From Bacteroides gallinarum DSM 18171 = JCM 13658 (GTDB lineage Bacteria > Bacteroidota > Bacteroidia > Bacteroidales > Bacteroidaceae), in NCBI RefSeq assembly GCF_000374365.1, contig NZ_KB894118.1:62001-126000 (forward strand): a stretch of DNA of 64,000 nt, read 5' to 3'. The notes beneath the pieces were generated by a model. It did not search any database and had not been told where the DNA came from. It worked only from the letters and a program-made list of their open reading frames with translations. Below, piece by piece: positions 46,125 through 54,593 of this stretch. Numbering within the stretch: position 1 is the stretch's first letter; each line of letters opens with the position of its first letter. Both the position numbers and the translations under genes were made by a program.

Positions 46125-49121
46125 TTAGAAAGAAATGCGGATAGTCCCTACATATTGGCGCGGGGTGGAGTAGGAGGAGTAGTTCAGCCCGCCTACGGCT
46201 ACCGCGCCCTGGGAACGTGCTCCTGCCAGTGCTGCCTCGGGGTCTACGGAGGAGGCTGTGAAGGAGAACGGGTTGTAGACGTTGAAGCCCAGGTTGATGT
46301 TTTTCAGATACTTCTTGGGCTTGTAGTCGTAGGAGAGCCCGATGTTCCTGATTTTAACGAAGTCCGACTTCTCTACGAAGAAGTTGGTGAAGTTCAGCCA
46401 GTTGGCTCCCTGGTCCAGCCCCTCCAGTGCTTTTTCGGGTATGGCGTTGTCTTTCAGCCCTTTCGAGAAACGGAACTGGCGGTCGAAGGAGTGTACGTAT
46501 GCTCCGTACTGGTAGTCGCCGCTAACCGTCAGCGACAGGTTTTTGTAGCTGGCGTTAAGGGAGAAGTTACCATATCCGGTGGGAAGCGTAGAGCCCAGGT
46601 TCTGTAGAGGCAGGACTTCTTTCAGCGAGTTGTCGGGGTTGAGCACGGCTTTGTAACCGCGGATAAAGCCTACGGGCTCGCCTTTGGCAACGACTGTCTG
46701 TACTGTTCTCGACGAGAATCCGCCGATAGCGAACGGAACCGCCGTGCCGATACTCAGCACCTTGTTGTGGTTGGTGTTGTAGGAGGCATTAAGGCGTACA
46801 TTCCAGTCTTTGGTGTCTACCAGTTGGAGCCCTACGCTCAGCTCGATACCTTTGTTTTCGATTTCGCCTACGTTGGACAGGTAATTGGCGGACTGTCCGG
46901 ACGAGGGAAGGGAGGGAATGCTGAACAGGGCGTCTTTGGTAAGGGCGTAGTAATAGGTGAAGCCGAGGTTCAGGATGCGGTTAAAGAGTACGGCGTTGAA
47001 GCCGGCTTCGTAGGAGTGCTTCTTTTCCGGAGCCAGGTCGGGGTTACCGTATTTGCCGAATGAGGCTGCCTGCTGTCCCAGGAAGGAATTGAAGTCTACC
47101 GTGCGTTGGTACTCGAATGCCGGCGGATAGCTTCCTGCCACGCCGTAGTTGGCGAGGATACGCAGGCTGCTGAGCATGCCGCTTTCTTTCAGTTTTTGCA
47201 TGAAAGGTTCCTCGGAGAGTACGTAGGAGAAGCCTATCTTGGGATAGTACTGCCAGCCTACGTTGTCGCCGAAGGCTGTGTTGTAGTCCGAGCGCAGTCC
47301 CAGGTCGATGTAATAGCGGTCGAGGAAGCCGATGTTCTCCTGGATGAAGTAGCCGTAGTTGTACAGGTAGCTCAGCCATTCGTTGGAGGTCAGCGTGCCT
47401 GCGCCGGCAACTATCTGCGCACCGTCGCGCACGTTGCTTCCGTTGTACACGGACTGGTGGTCGTAGGTGCTGAAGAACTGGAAACCGGCTGTGGAAATCA
47501 GGCTGAATATGTCTTTGTAGCGGTATTTGTGTTGTCCGTTCAGGTCGATAGTCAGCCCGAAGTAGTTGCGGTCGAAATTCGAGATGCTTCCTGCATCCGA
47601 TGTGCCCTCCGGCTTTTGCTGGGTGTGGATGAGGTATTCGTTGGTGATGATGTTTTTGTTGTTGTTCAGGCGGTAATCTACTCCCAGCACGCCTTTGAAG
47701 GTGAGGTTGGACAGCGGGGCGTAGCTTAGGGATTGCGAAGTCTGGAAGCGTTTTATGGACTCCCGGTTGTTTTGCAGGGCTTCGGCTTTGGTTACGAAGG
47801 CTTTCATCTGGGCAAAGGCGTAATCGTCGAGTGCATCCAGGTCGGCGCCGTAGTTTACCAGGTTGCCTTCGGCATCCGTGTATTTGAAGTTGGTGGAGGC
47901 GGCGCCTTCGGCAAACCATAGCCCGGTGTATCCTCCCTGGTTACCGTTGCGGCTTCTGGAGAAGTCCTGGATTACCATTCCGAACGAGTTCTGGTATTCG
48001 AAGTATTTGTTGAACTTCATCCTGGAGCCGAAACGCAGGTCGTACTTGCGGTCTTCATTGCCGTTTTCAATCAGTGTACCGGTGCTGTTGCTCATGCTTG
48101 CTCCGAAGCTGTAACCGTACTTCTCTGTGCCGCCGTCGAAGCCGATGCGGTATTTCTGGGTAAATCCGGTTTGGTGTAGCAGCTCTTTCGTGCGCTTGAA
48201 GTGGTAGAACTGGGAGGAGGCTACGTCTGCTTCCAGTTGGGTTTCGGCAAAGAAGGTGGTTTTTTGGTTGGCTCCTTTCTTGGTGAATATCTGGATAACA
48301 CCGTTGGCGGCGTCCGAACCGTAGAGGGTGGTGGCGGCTCCTCCCGTTACATATTCTATATGGTCGATGTTTTCCATGGGGATGTCGCCGATAGAGCCTG
48401 TTACGGCGCTGTTGCCGCTTAAGGAGTTGTTCAGGGTGGCGCCGGTGTTCATGTTGTCTACCCGCACGCCGTCTACGTAGATTACCGGGGTGGAGTTGGA
48501 ATAGGCGGACGACAGTCCTCTGGACTTAACCAGGGAGGTGGCTCCTGCCTGGCCGCTTGCCATGGTAATCTGTACGTTGGGCAACGCGTTCTGCAATATC
48601 TGGTCGATTCTGCCTTGTTTCATGCGTTCCAGTTCTTTGCTGTTGACGGTCGTTACGTTGGACGACAGGCGGCGTTTCTGGACTTCCGCTCCCTGGCCGG
48701 TTACTACTACTTCGTCCAGCTTGAAGTTGTCCTGGTCGAGTTCTACTTTCATCTCGTCGGTATGGTCTACCGTGATTAGCTGTGTTTCGTATCCTATATA
48801 AGATACTTTCAGCTTGGAGCCCCGTTCAGCGGTTATCTGGAATACGCCGTCCATATCGGTGATAGTACCTACCGACGGGTTGTCGTTGAGTATTAGCGTA
48901 ACTCCTGCCAGGCGTTCCCGGGTCTTTTTGTCGAGTATGATTCCTTTTATCCGTACGGCGGTTGCCTTTTTGCCGGCTTCTTCTTTGAGTGCCGGAATGA
49001 AGCTGCTTTCAATCTTGTCTTTCAGGGGTACGTTTTTGCCCTTTAGAGTTGATTTCTGGACTGCTCTTACGGGAGCTATGCCCAGAAAGGCGATTAATGC
49101 AATCAAAATACTTTGTTTCAT
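46125..49121 (-). CDS. SusC/RagA TonB-dependent outer-membrane transporter
   Basis: 998 aa. It has a signal peptide (ending PVRA), a linker of about 35 residues, a carboxypeptidase-regulatory-like domain (about 55-135, IKGIILDKKTRERLAGVTL), the TonB-box-like KLDEVVVTG, a plug (IEYVTGGAATTLYGSDAANGVIQI) and a beta-barrel ending QYVGTIRISF. It has no STN domain. The first gene of a three-gene operon with SusD and an NPP phosphodiesterase. An exact 22-bp repeat array lies just upstream of its promoter. Confidence 0.94.
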   Translation of the reverse strand: MKQSILIALIAFLGIAPVRAVQKSTLKGKNVPLKDKIESSFIPALKEEAGKKATAVRIKGIILDKKTRERLAGVTLILNDNPSVGTITDMDGVFQITAERGSKLKVSYIGYETQLITVDHTDEMKVELDQDNFKLDEVVVTGQGAEVQKRRLSSNVTTVNSKELERMKQGRIDQILQNALPNVQITMASGQAGATSLVKSRGLSSAYSNSTPVIYVDGVRVDNMNTGATLNNSLSGNSAVTGSIGDIPMENIDHIEYVTGGAATTLYGSDAANGVIQIFTKKGANQKTTFFAETQLEADVASSQFYHFKRTKELLHQTGFTQKYRIGFDGGTEKYGYSFGASMSNSTGTLIENGNEDRKYDLRFGSRMKFNKYFEYQNSFGMVIQDFSRSRNGNQGGYTGLWFAEGAASTNFKYTDAEGNLVNYGADLDALDDYAFAQMKAFVTKAEALQNNRESIKRFQTSQSLSYAPLSNLTFKGVLGVDYRLNNNKNIITNEYLIHTQQKPEGTSDAGSISNFDRNYFGLTIDLNGQHKYRYKDIFSLISTAGFQFFSTYDHQSVYNGSNVRDGAQIVAGAGTLTSNEWLSYLYNYGYFIQENIGFLDRYYIDLGLRSDYNTAFGDNVGWQYYPKIGFSYVLSEEPFMQKLKESGMLSSLRILANYGVAGSYPPAFEYQRTVDFNSFLGQQAASFGKYGNPDLAPEKKHSYEAGFNAVLFNRILNLGFTYYYALTKDALFSIPSLPSSGQSANYLSNVGEIENKGIELSVGLQLVDTKDWNVRLNASYNTNHNKVLSIGTAVPFAIGGFSSRTVQTVVAKGEPVGFIRGYKAVLNPDNSLKEVLPLQNLGSTLPTGYGNFSLNASYKNLSLTVSGDYQYGAYVHSFDRQFRFSKGLKDNAIPEKALEGLDQGANWLNFTNFFVEKSDFVKIRNIGLSYDYKPKKYLKNINLGFNVYNPFSFTASSVDPEAALAGARSQGAVAVGGLNYSSYSTPRQYVGTIRISF

Positions 49122-49194
49122 CGTTGATGTTGAATGGTTAATGAGATTATTGTGATATGCTCTTTCCGGAATAGGGTACTTTTGTTATGCGGCA

Positions 49195-49202
49195 CAAAGG
49201 TA
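49195..49202 (-). promoter_or_regulatory. Probable -7 element of the SusC-SusD-phosphodiesterase operon
   Basis: On the minus strand this reads TACCTTTG (TAnnTTTG), placing the transcript start near 49188, some 65 nt before the ATG. No clear -33 TTTG is present. The expected -33 position falls within the first unit of the 22-bp array, which suggests activator-dependent transcription. Confidence 0.5.
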
Positions 49203-49218
49203 GAGGGGAGATGTAAGG

Positions 49219-49310
49219 TTTCGGTTACAGCGGGGATTCATTTCGGTTACGGCAGAGATTCATTTCGGTTACGGTGGAAATACATTTCGGTTACACGAAA
49301 AATATCGGTT
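49219..49310. repeat. 22-bp repeat array in the divergent SusC/EamA promoter region
   Basis: Units with the core TTTCGGTTAC begin at 49219, 49241, 49263 and 49285, spaced exactly 22 bp (about two helical turns). A degenerate fifth unit is near 49303. The second half of each unit varies around GGCAGAGATTCA. Exact helical phasing next to a promoter that lacks a -33 box looks like a row of protein-binding sites. Confidence 0.88.
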
Positions 49311-49339
49311 CCGGGGCTGTCAAAGCGGAGAATTAGTAG

Positions 49340-49347
49340 TATTTTTG
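49340..49347 (+). promoter_or_regulatory. Probable -7 element of the EamA gene
   Basis: TATTTTTG fits TAnnTTTG and would start transcription near 49354, about 12 nt before the ATG at 49366. No convincing -33 element was found. Confidence 0.4.
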
Positions 49348-49365
49348 CAGCCAAAATAAAAAGTT

Positions 49366-50316
49366 ATGAATGTAAAAGCGAAAGGGTATTTGTTGGGAGC
49401 GATAGCCGCTGCTACGTACGGTATGAATCCGTTATTTGCACTTCCGTTGTACAAAACGGGTATGAATCCTGATTCCGTCTTGTTTTTCAGGTATCTGTTT
49501 GCACTTCCGTTGCTGGGGATTATGCTGAAAGTGAGGGGGCGGAGTTTCAAGGTGAGCCGCCGGGAGGTGCGGTCTTTGATTGTAATGGGGTTGCTTGTAG
49601 CCCTTTCGTCGCTGACGTTGTTCGAGAGTTACAACTATATGGAGGCGGGCATAGCGTCTACGCTGTTGTTTGTGTATCCTATTATGGTGGCTCTGATTAT
49701 GACGTTTGTCTTTAAGGAGAAGTTGAAGCCGGTAACGGCGCTGTGTATCCTGCTGGCGCTGGTGGGCATCGGGCTGTTGTACAAAAGCGGCGACGGCACT
49801 ACGCTCAGCCTGGTGGGGACGGTCATGGTGTTTGCGTCCTCGCTTTCGTATGCCATTTATATCGTAGGAGTCAATCAGTCTGCTTTGAAGGATGTGGCAA
49901 CGCTTAAGGTTACTTTCTACGTTTTGCTGTTCGGCCTGACGCTGTTCGTGGGCAGGCTGTGCTGCGGAGAGGAGCTGATAGTTCCCGGCCGTTGGTATTT
50001 ATGGGGTAACTTGGTGGCGCTGGCTGTTTTTCCTACGGCTATCTCCTTTTTGTGTACTACGAGCGCCGTTCAGTATATCGGCTCTACACCCACTGCCATT
50101 CTCGGGGCATTGGAACCGGTGACTGCCGTGTTCTTCGGCATTACGATTTTCGGTGAAAGCCTTACGGCAAGGGAGTGCGTGGGGTTGGTGCTGATTATAG
50201 TGGCTGTGACTTTCGTTATCGCCGGAGGAAACATCACGGCGCATCTGGTACGTTTCAGGAAGCTGTTCCCCAGACTAAGCCCGCGGTTGGTGGGTAGGCG
50301 CAAGAGGAAGGCGTGA
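49366..50316 (+). CDS. EamA/DMT-family membrane transporter
   Basis: 316 aa with ten predicted membrane segments arranged as two five-helix EamA repeats (first from LLGAIAAATYGMNPLFALPL, second from LVGTVMVFASSLSYAIYIVG). Family phrases include LFESYNYMEAGIASTLLFVYP in the first half and STPTAILGALEPVTAVFFG in the second. The C-terminal tail is strongly basic (RFRKLFPRLSPRLVGRRKRKA) and cytoplasmic. The family exports or imports small metabolites across the inner membrane; the substrate cannot be told. It is transcribed away from the SusC operon and toward the heparin locus. Confidence 0.9.
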   Translation: MNVKAKGYLLGAIAAATYGMNPLFALPLYKTGMNPDSVLFFRYLFALPLLGIMLKVRGRSFKVSRREVRSLIVMGLLVALSSLTLFESYNYMEAGIASTLLFVYPIMVALIMTFVFKEKLKPVTALCILLALVGIGLLYKSGDGTTLSLVGTVMVFASSLSYAIYIVGVNQSALKDVATLKVTFYVLLFGLTLFVGRLCCGEELIVPGRWYLWGNLVALAVFPTAISFLCTTSAVQYIGSTPTAILGALEPVTAVFFGITIFGESLTARECVGLVLIIVAVTFVIAGGNITAHLVRFRKLFPRLSPRLVGRRKRKA

Positions 50317-50325
50317 TAAAAAGAG

Positions 50326-50567
50326 GTGTACCTTTCTTTCCTCACAGATTGCACGGATTGACACAGATTTTAATTTCTCAGACAAAGGAATAGGAATAAG
50401 GGTTCGGGCAGAAGAACAAAAAGACAAAAGAGAAAAATTGTCTTTTTGTTCTTCTGTCCGAACCCTCGTTCTTCTGTCCGAAATAAAGCCTATGAAATCT
50501 ATATCGTCCGCGAAGAAATTAGAAATCCGTGTCAATCCGTGCAATCTGTGAGGAAAGAAAGGCACAC
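50326..50567. repeat. Nested ~240-bp inverted repeat after the heparin locus
   Basis: Outer arms of about 53 bp (50326-50378 and 50514-50567) are nearly perfect inverse copies; their core is CAGATTGCACGGATTGACAC. Inside lie a second pair of 28-bp arms (50400-50427, 50438-50465; core CAGAAGAACAAAAAGACAA, one mismatch) around a 10-nt loop, and a direct copy of TTCTTCTGTCCGAA at 50469-50482. The whole could fold into one long hairpin between the convergent EamA and MFS genes. There is no gene in the 332-bp gap. Confidence 0.92.
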
Positions 50568-50577
50568 TTTCTTCTTT

Positions 50578-50627
50578 CTATCGTAATCCTTGCTTTTATC
50601 GTAATCCTTTGCTTTTATCGTAATCCG
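50578..50627 (+). repeat. Three direct copies of a ~20-bp unit
   Basis: The phrase ATCGTAATCC occurs three times at about 20-bp spacing, the first two followed by TTGCTTTT or TTTGCTTTT. It lies between the large inverted repeat and the stop codon of the MFS gene. Confidence 0.75.
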
Positions 50628-50648
50628 TAGTGTGCAGCCTTGCCTCTC

Positions 50649-51914
50649 TTATTTCTTGAAAAGCTCTTTCAGGCTTACCGTCTTATTGTTGATAAGCGGG
50701 TGTGCCCAGAAACCGATGAAAGTGATATAGCCTACGAATACGAGGATAATCAGCATGCCGGTGCGTAGCGATGTGGCATCTGCCAGCGTACTGATAATCA
50801 TCGGCCCGCCGGCGCCGCCCACGATAGCCGAGCACAGTATGCCGGCAAACGAGCCGTGGTGTTGCGATGCGGAGTTCAGCGCCAGCGAGAATACAATGGA
50901 GTACATCATGGAGATGCTGAACCCGATAGCCGGGAAAGCGATGATAGCCGCTCCCTTGCTTCCGAAAAGGGCGGTGAGCAGCAGGATGATAGTGAGCCCT
51001 CCCGATAACTGGAGCAGCCGTTTGCTGTCTATCAGCTTCAATAGTATCATGCCTACCACGCAGCCGGCGGTCATCAGTCCCCAGAAGTAGCTTACCGCCT
51101 GTGCGCCTTCTACCTGCGGGTTTACACCGTGGTATTGCTCGAGGAAGGTGCTCATGAAGATAGAGGTTCCCTGCTCGGTGCTTACGTAGCAGAAGATGCC
51201 CAGGAAGAACAGCCATACGTACTTCTGCTTGAACAATGCCAGGTAGGAGGCTTTGGAGCCGCTCTTTTCGTCTTCTTTCAGCTTGATTTTCGGGAAGCGT
51301 GAAACGCTTACGGCAACCAGCATTACCAGTAACAGCAGTGTGAATACCCAGTAGAGGGATACCCAGGGCAAATCGGGCGGTGTGATGCCTGCCAGCAGGT
51401 CGATAAAGAAGTTTTTGCCTTCGGTGTATATCTCCGGGTTGAGCTCGTGAATGAGGTAGGTATATACCAGGGGGCTCAGGAAAGAAGCGATGCCGAATAC
51501 GAACTGGGCTACTTCGGCAACGAAAGCGTAGTTCTCTTCTCCGCCTACTACACGTTGCAGCGGGTTAATGACGGTTTGCAGCATAGCCATGCCCAGGCCT
51601 ATGATGAACGAGGAGGCGAGCAGCACGGGGTATGTGTGCATGCAGGCAAACAACGTCGTGCCGATGAACGGCATCAGAAATCCCAGGAACAGTACCGGCT
51701 TCTCGCCGAAGCGGTCTATCATGAGCCCGGCAGGGATAGACATGATAGCGTAGGCAAGGAAGAAGGAGGTGGGGATGAACCCCGCCATTGCCAGGTCGCT
51801 CAGGTTGAAGTTATGGATAATGTCCGGAATGAGCGGTCCCAGGATGTTCGTGATAAATGATATGGTGAACCAAAACGCCATTATCAGCGCTAGCATTCCT
51901 AAATTCTTTTTCAT
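50649..51914 (-). CDS. MFS sugar permease (FucP-like)
   Basis: 421 aa with about twelve membrane segments. It resembles the FHS/FucP branch of the major facilitator superfamily (IMAFWFTISFITNILGPLIP, STFLEQYHGVNP, GIFCYVSTEQGTSIF, VYYLI-type loop regions). It should carry a monosaccharide or small sugar from the periplasm across the inner membrane with protons. It lies 1 bp after the ROK kinase stop, so uptake and phosphorylation are encoded together. In the heparin locus of B. thetaiotaomicron a permease and a ROK kinase occupy the same place, as far as I recall. Confidence 0.88.
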   Translation of the reverse strand: MKKNLGMLALIMAFWFTISFITNILGPLIPDIIHNFNLSDLAMAGFIPTSFFLAYAIMSIPAGLMIDRFGEKPVLFLGFLMPFIGTTLFACMHTYPVLLASSFIIGLGMAMLQTVINPLQRVVGGEENYAFVAEVAQFVFGIASFLSPLVYTYLIHELNPEIYTEGKNFFIDLLAGITPPDLPWVSLYWVFTLLLLVMLVAVSVSRFPKIKLKEDEKSGSKASYLALFKQKYVWLFFLGIFCYVSTEQGTSIFMSTFLEQYHGVNPQVEGAQAVSYFWGLMTAGCVVGMILLKLIDSKRLLQLSGGLTIILLLTALFGSKGAAIIAFPAIGFSISMMYSIVFSLALNSASQHHGSFAGILCSAIVGGAGGPMIISTLADATSLRTGMLIILVFVGYITFIGFWAHPLINNKTVSLKELFKK

Positions 51915-51915
51915 A

Positions 51916-52866
51916 CTATTTCGTGTTTAATGAGAATACCAGCGATGCAGCGCCGATGCTTCCCGCTTTGTTACCTAATGATGCAGCCATGATGCGGGTG
52001 TTGGCGGCACAGTCGGCGATAGCGTAGCGGTATGCCTGCTCGCTGACTTTGCGGATGTAGAAGTCGCCGGCTTCGGACAGCCCGCCGCCTATTACGACGC
52101 GTTGCGGGCTGAAGATGTTGATGAAGCCTGCAATGCCGTGCCCCAGGAAGTTGCAGTGTTCGTCCAGGCATTCCGTTGCCAGCGCATCGCCTTCTTTATA
52201 AAGGCGTACGATAAGCTCTCCGTTGATTTCTTCGCCCGGATAGGCGATGCCTGCCTCGCTTGCCCGCTTGCTGAAACGGCGTACCAGTGCGGAGGTGGAT
52301 GCGTAATGTTCCAAACAGCCCACGGAACCGCAGGCGCAGGGCTCTCCGTCGGCTATCAGGGGTACGTGTCCCAGCTCCGTACCGCGGTTGGCAAACCCGT
52401 TGAACAGCTTGCCGTCGATAACTACCGCGCCGCCGATGCCCGTCCCCACGGTGAGGAACACCACGTTTTTGGCGCCTTGCCCGGCGCCGTACATGGTTTC
52501 GCCCAGTCCCATAAGGTTGGCGTCGTTGCCCATTTGCACGGGCAGCCCCATTGCTGCCTCGATGCGGTCGGCAAGGTTCAGGTTTTCCCACCCTTTGATG
52601 TTCTCGGCTCCGCCCAGCACAATGCGGTTCGTTTCGTCCACAATGCCGGGTGTGCCGATGCCTATCCCCTCTACCGTTACTCCGAGTTGCCGTGCCGATG
52701 CCATTGTTTCCTTGCAGGCTGCCGTCAGTTGCCCGATTACCGCCTCTGCCGATACATCGGCTTTGGACGGCAGTTTTCCTTGAAAGTGAAATACGCCTTC
52801 ATGGTCGATAAGGGCGTATTTCACGGAAGTTCCGCCAAGGTCAATTCCTATCGCGTATCTACTCAT
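51916..52866 (-). CDS. ROK-family sugar kinase
   Basis: 316 aa. The ATP phosphate-binding motif is IGIDLGGTSVKYALID at the N-terminus. The ROK zinc site is present (CACGSVGCLEHYAS) together with the upstream ELGH motif. The sugar-binding phrase is NDANLMGLGETMYGAG. It probably phosphorylates GlcNAc, glucosamine or a similar hexose released from heparan sulfate in the cytoplasm. It stands between the DUF3604 gene (57 bp upstream) and the permease (overlapping by almost nothing). There is no DNA-binding domain at the N-terminus, so it is a kinase and not a ROK repressor. Confidence 0.93.
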   Translation of the reverse strand: MSRYAIGIDLGGTSVKYALIDHEGVFHFQGKLPSKADVSAEAVIGQLTAACKETMASARQLGVTVEGIGIGTPGIVDETNRIVLGGAENIKGWENLNLADRIEAAMGLPVQMGNDANLMGLGETMYGAGQGAKNVVFLTVGTGIGGAVVIDGKLFNGFANRGTELGHVPLIADGEPCACGSVGCLEHYASTSALVRRFSKRASEAGIAYPGEEINGELIVRLYKEGDALATECLDEHCNFLGHGIAGFINIFSPQRVVIGGGLSEAGDFYIRKVSEQAYRYAIADCAANTRIMAASLGNKAGSIGAASLVFSLNTK

Positions 52867-52923
52867 AAGTCATAAGTTATGAATGTAATGTTATCGGTCT
52901 GAAATTGTAGGTTATCAGTCCTT

Positions 52924-54552
52924 TTATCCTCTTTCTGCCCAAATCGGCGAGCTCCATGCCCATTGCCCGTCGCGCTGGCGTACACGTACATAGTAGTAGT
53001 CGGTGTCGCGCTGGGGCTCTTTGTCTTCCATATAGTGTTCTAGGGTGAAGCAGCTTTCGGGCATGGCGCGGTTAAAGAGGATAGCCTCGCTCAACCAACC
53101 TATCATGAAGTGCGAGCGTGAACCTTCGAGCAGTTCGCCCAGGGTGTGCTGGAACTTCTTGCCGTTGAAATCGGCGGTAAGCGTGCCGTCCTTGGGCATT
53201 TCCAGTTCGAGGATGACTGCCTGCGTGGCAGGGGTCGTGGTGTTGGGGTTCTTGCTGCTGTACATATCCAGCTCCGTGTCTTTCTCGCTTACGGAGAGGA
53301 TGCGGTTGACGTGTGTCTTGAATTCCGTTTCGCCTTCCTGCGGAGAGGTGAAGGCTGCGCCACGGAAACAGGGGGTAACGCTCAGGATGCGGCCTTTGTC
53401 TACCGAGAGCTTGCCTTGCCAGTGTACGTACTTTTCTTCGCGGTTCCAGCCGAAGTCTACTTTTACCTTGCAGCGCACGGTGTCCTCTTCGGGCATAAGC
53501 GGGGTCAGCGGGCCGTTCATGCGTGCCAGTATCTGGCCGTTCTTCACGATGTCTACATAGTCGATGCAGCTTTCTCCATTGACGTTCAAGTAGATGCGGC
53601 GGCTGTTGCCACGGACTACGTCGCCCATGAAGGCGTCGTTGAGGCGGAAGTCGATTAATATCTTGTCGCCGGTGGCGGCGCATACGTGGCGGGTGCGGAG
53701 GGCTTCCCAGATAGCGTCGCGTGTGAGTGACGGCGCCATGATACCGATGCGTCCGTCGCCGTAGCTGCCCGGATAGCCGGAGTGCTGGTCGGTGGATGCC
53801 ATGATACCGAATTTGTGGCCTTGTTCCAGACCGTATTGGATAGTGCCTTCCCATTGGCGCGGTCCCATATCGTGCAGGTAGGGGTAGTCGCCCTGGTCGC
53901 TTTCGGCCAAGCCGTGGCGGGAGTACATCTCTACGAACGGGGTGATGTCTCCTTCGGTGAAGAAGTCCCAGTTGTAACCGCGGTAGCCGGTCTGGTAGCC
54001 CATATGGTGCGGGGTTACGAATACTTTATGGCCTTTGGCTTTCTCTTTCCAGTCCTCGATAGAGGTGCATTCTACGAGCGGCGCGTCCAGGTCGTAGTTC
54101 AGCGCCACGTGGTCGCCGTGTTCCATGCTGTGTGCCTCGTAGCCGACGAAGGTGAGGAATTCGCCTTCTTTATTGTATTCGTTGGTCATTCTTACGTATT
54201 TCTCGTAGCCTCCTTCGCGCAGGCGCTTGAAGGCTCCCGTGTGGTAGTCGATTACCCATTTGAGGCGCGGGTCGTTGGCGCCCGGAATGTCCGGCCACAT
54301 GGCATGGGGGGTTACGCTGACGAAGTCCAACTGGCCTTTTGCCGCTTCGAAGGCATCGCGCATGTCGCCGTGCCCGTAGGTGATGTTGCAGTGGTTGTGT
54401 AAGTCGCCCCAGAACATCTTGAGGTTGCTTGCCGACGGCATAATCTTCTTCGCTTCTTTACTTCCTGCTACGCAAGAGCCCAGCAGGCTCCCCGAAGCTG
54501 CCAATCCAAGAAAAGACCAGCCTGTGTTCTTAAGAAAACTTCTTCTGTCCAT
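52924..54552 (-). CDS. DUF3604 / PHP-like putative metal-dependent hydrolase
   Basis: 542 aa. The N-terminus has a Tat-like MDRRSFLKNTGW followed by a lipobox (LLGSC, Cys27), so it is exported and lipidated. The PHP-like metal site is seen in FWGDLHNHCNITYGHGD (His-x-His) with further ligands in FVSVTPHAM, GYEAHSMEHGDHVALN, VTPHHMGY and STDQHSGYPG. The C-terminal part is a beta-rich domain. DUF3604 proteins have no settled function. In this operon, between the sulfatase and the kinase, it could act on a sulfo- or phospho-ester or an amide-type group of the glycan; that is inference. Confidence 0.78.
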   Translation of the reverse strand: MDRRSFLKNTGWSFLGLAASGSLLGSCVAGSKEAKKIMPSASNLKMFWGDLHNHCNITYGHGDMRDAFEAAKGQLDFVSVTPHAMWPDIPGANDPRLKWVIDYHTGAFKRLREGGYEKYVRMTNEYNKEGEFLTFVGYEAHSMEHGDHVALNYDLDAPLVECTSIEDWKEKAKGHKVFVTPHHMGYQTGYRGYNWDFFTEGDITPFVEMYSRHGLAESDQGDYPYLHDMGPRQWEGTIQYGLEQGHKFGIMASTDQHSGYPGSYGDGRIGIMAPSLTRDAIWEALRTRHVCAATGDKILIDFRLNDAFMGDVVRGNSRRIYLNVNGESCIDYVDIVKNGQILARMNGPLTPLMPEEDTVRCKVKVDFGWNREEKYVHWQGKLSVDKGRILSVTPCFRGAAFTSPQEGETEFKTHVNRILSVSEKDTELDMYSSKNPNTTTPATQAVILELEMPKDGTLTADFNGKKFQHTLGELLEGSRSHFMIGWLSEAILFNRAMPESCFTLEHYMEDKEPQRDTDYYYVRVRQRDGQWAWSSPIWAERG

Positions 54553-54593
54553 GATATTATAATTTAAATGTTATGTCTGAATATAAATGGCGG

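Noticed and set aside
50326..50567. Insertion sequence
   Set aside because: The inverted arms enclose only about 135 bp and no transposase frame; at most a non-autonomous element.
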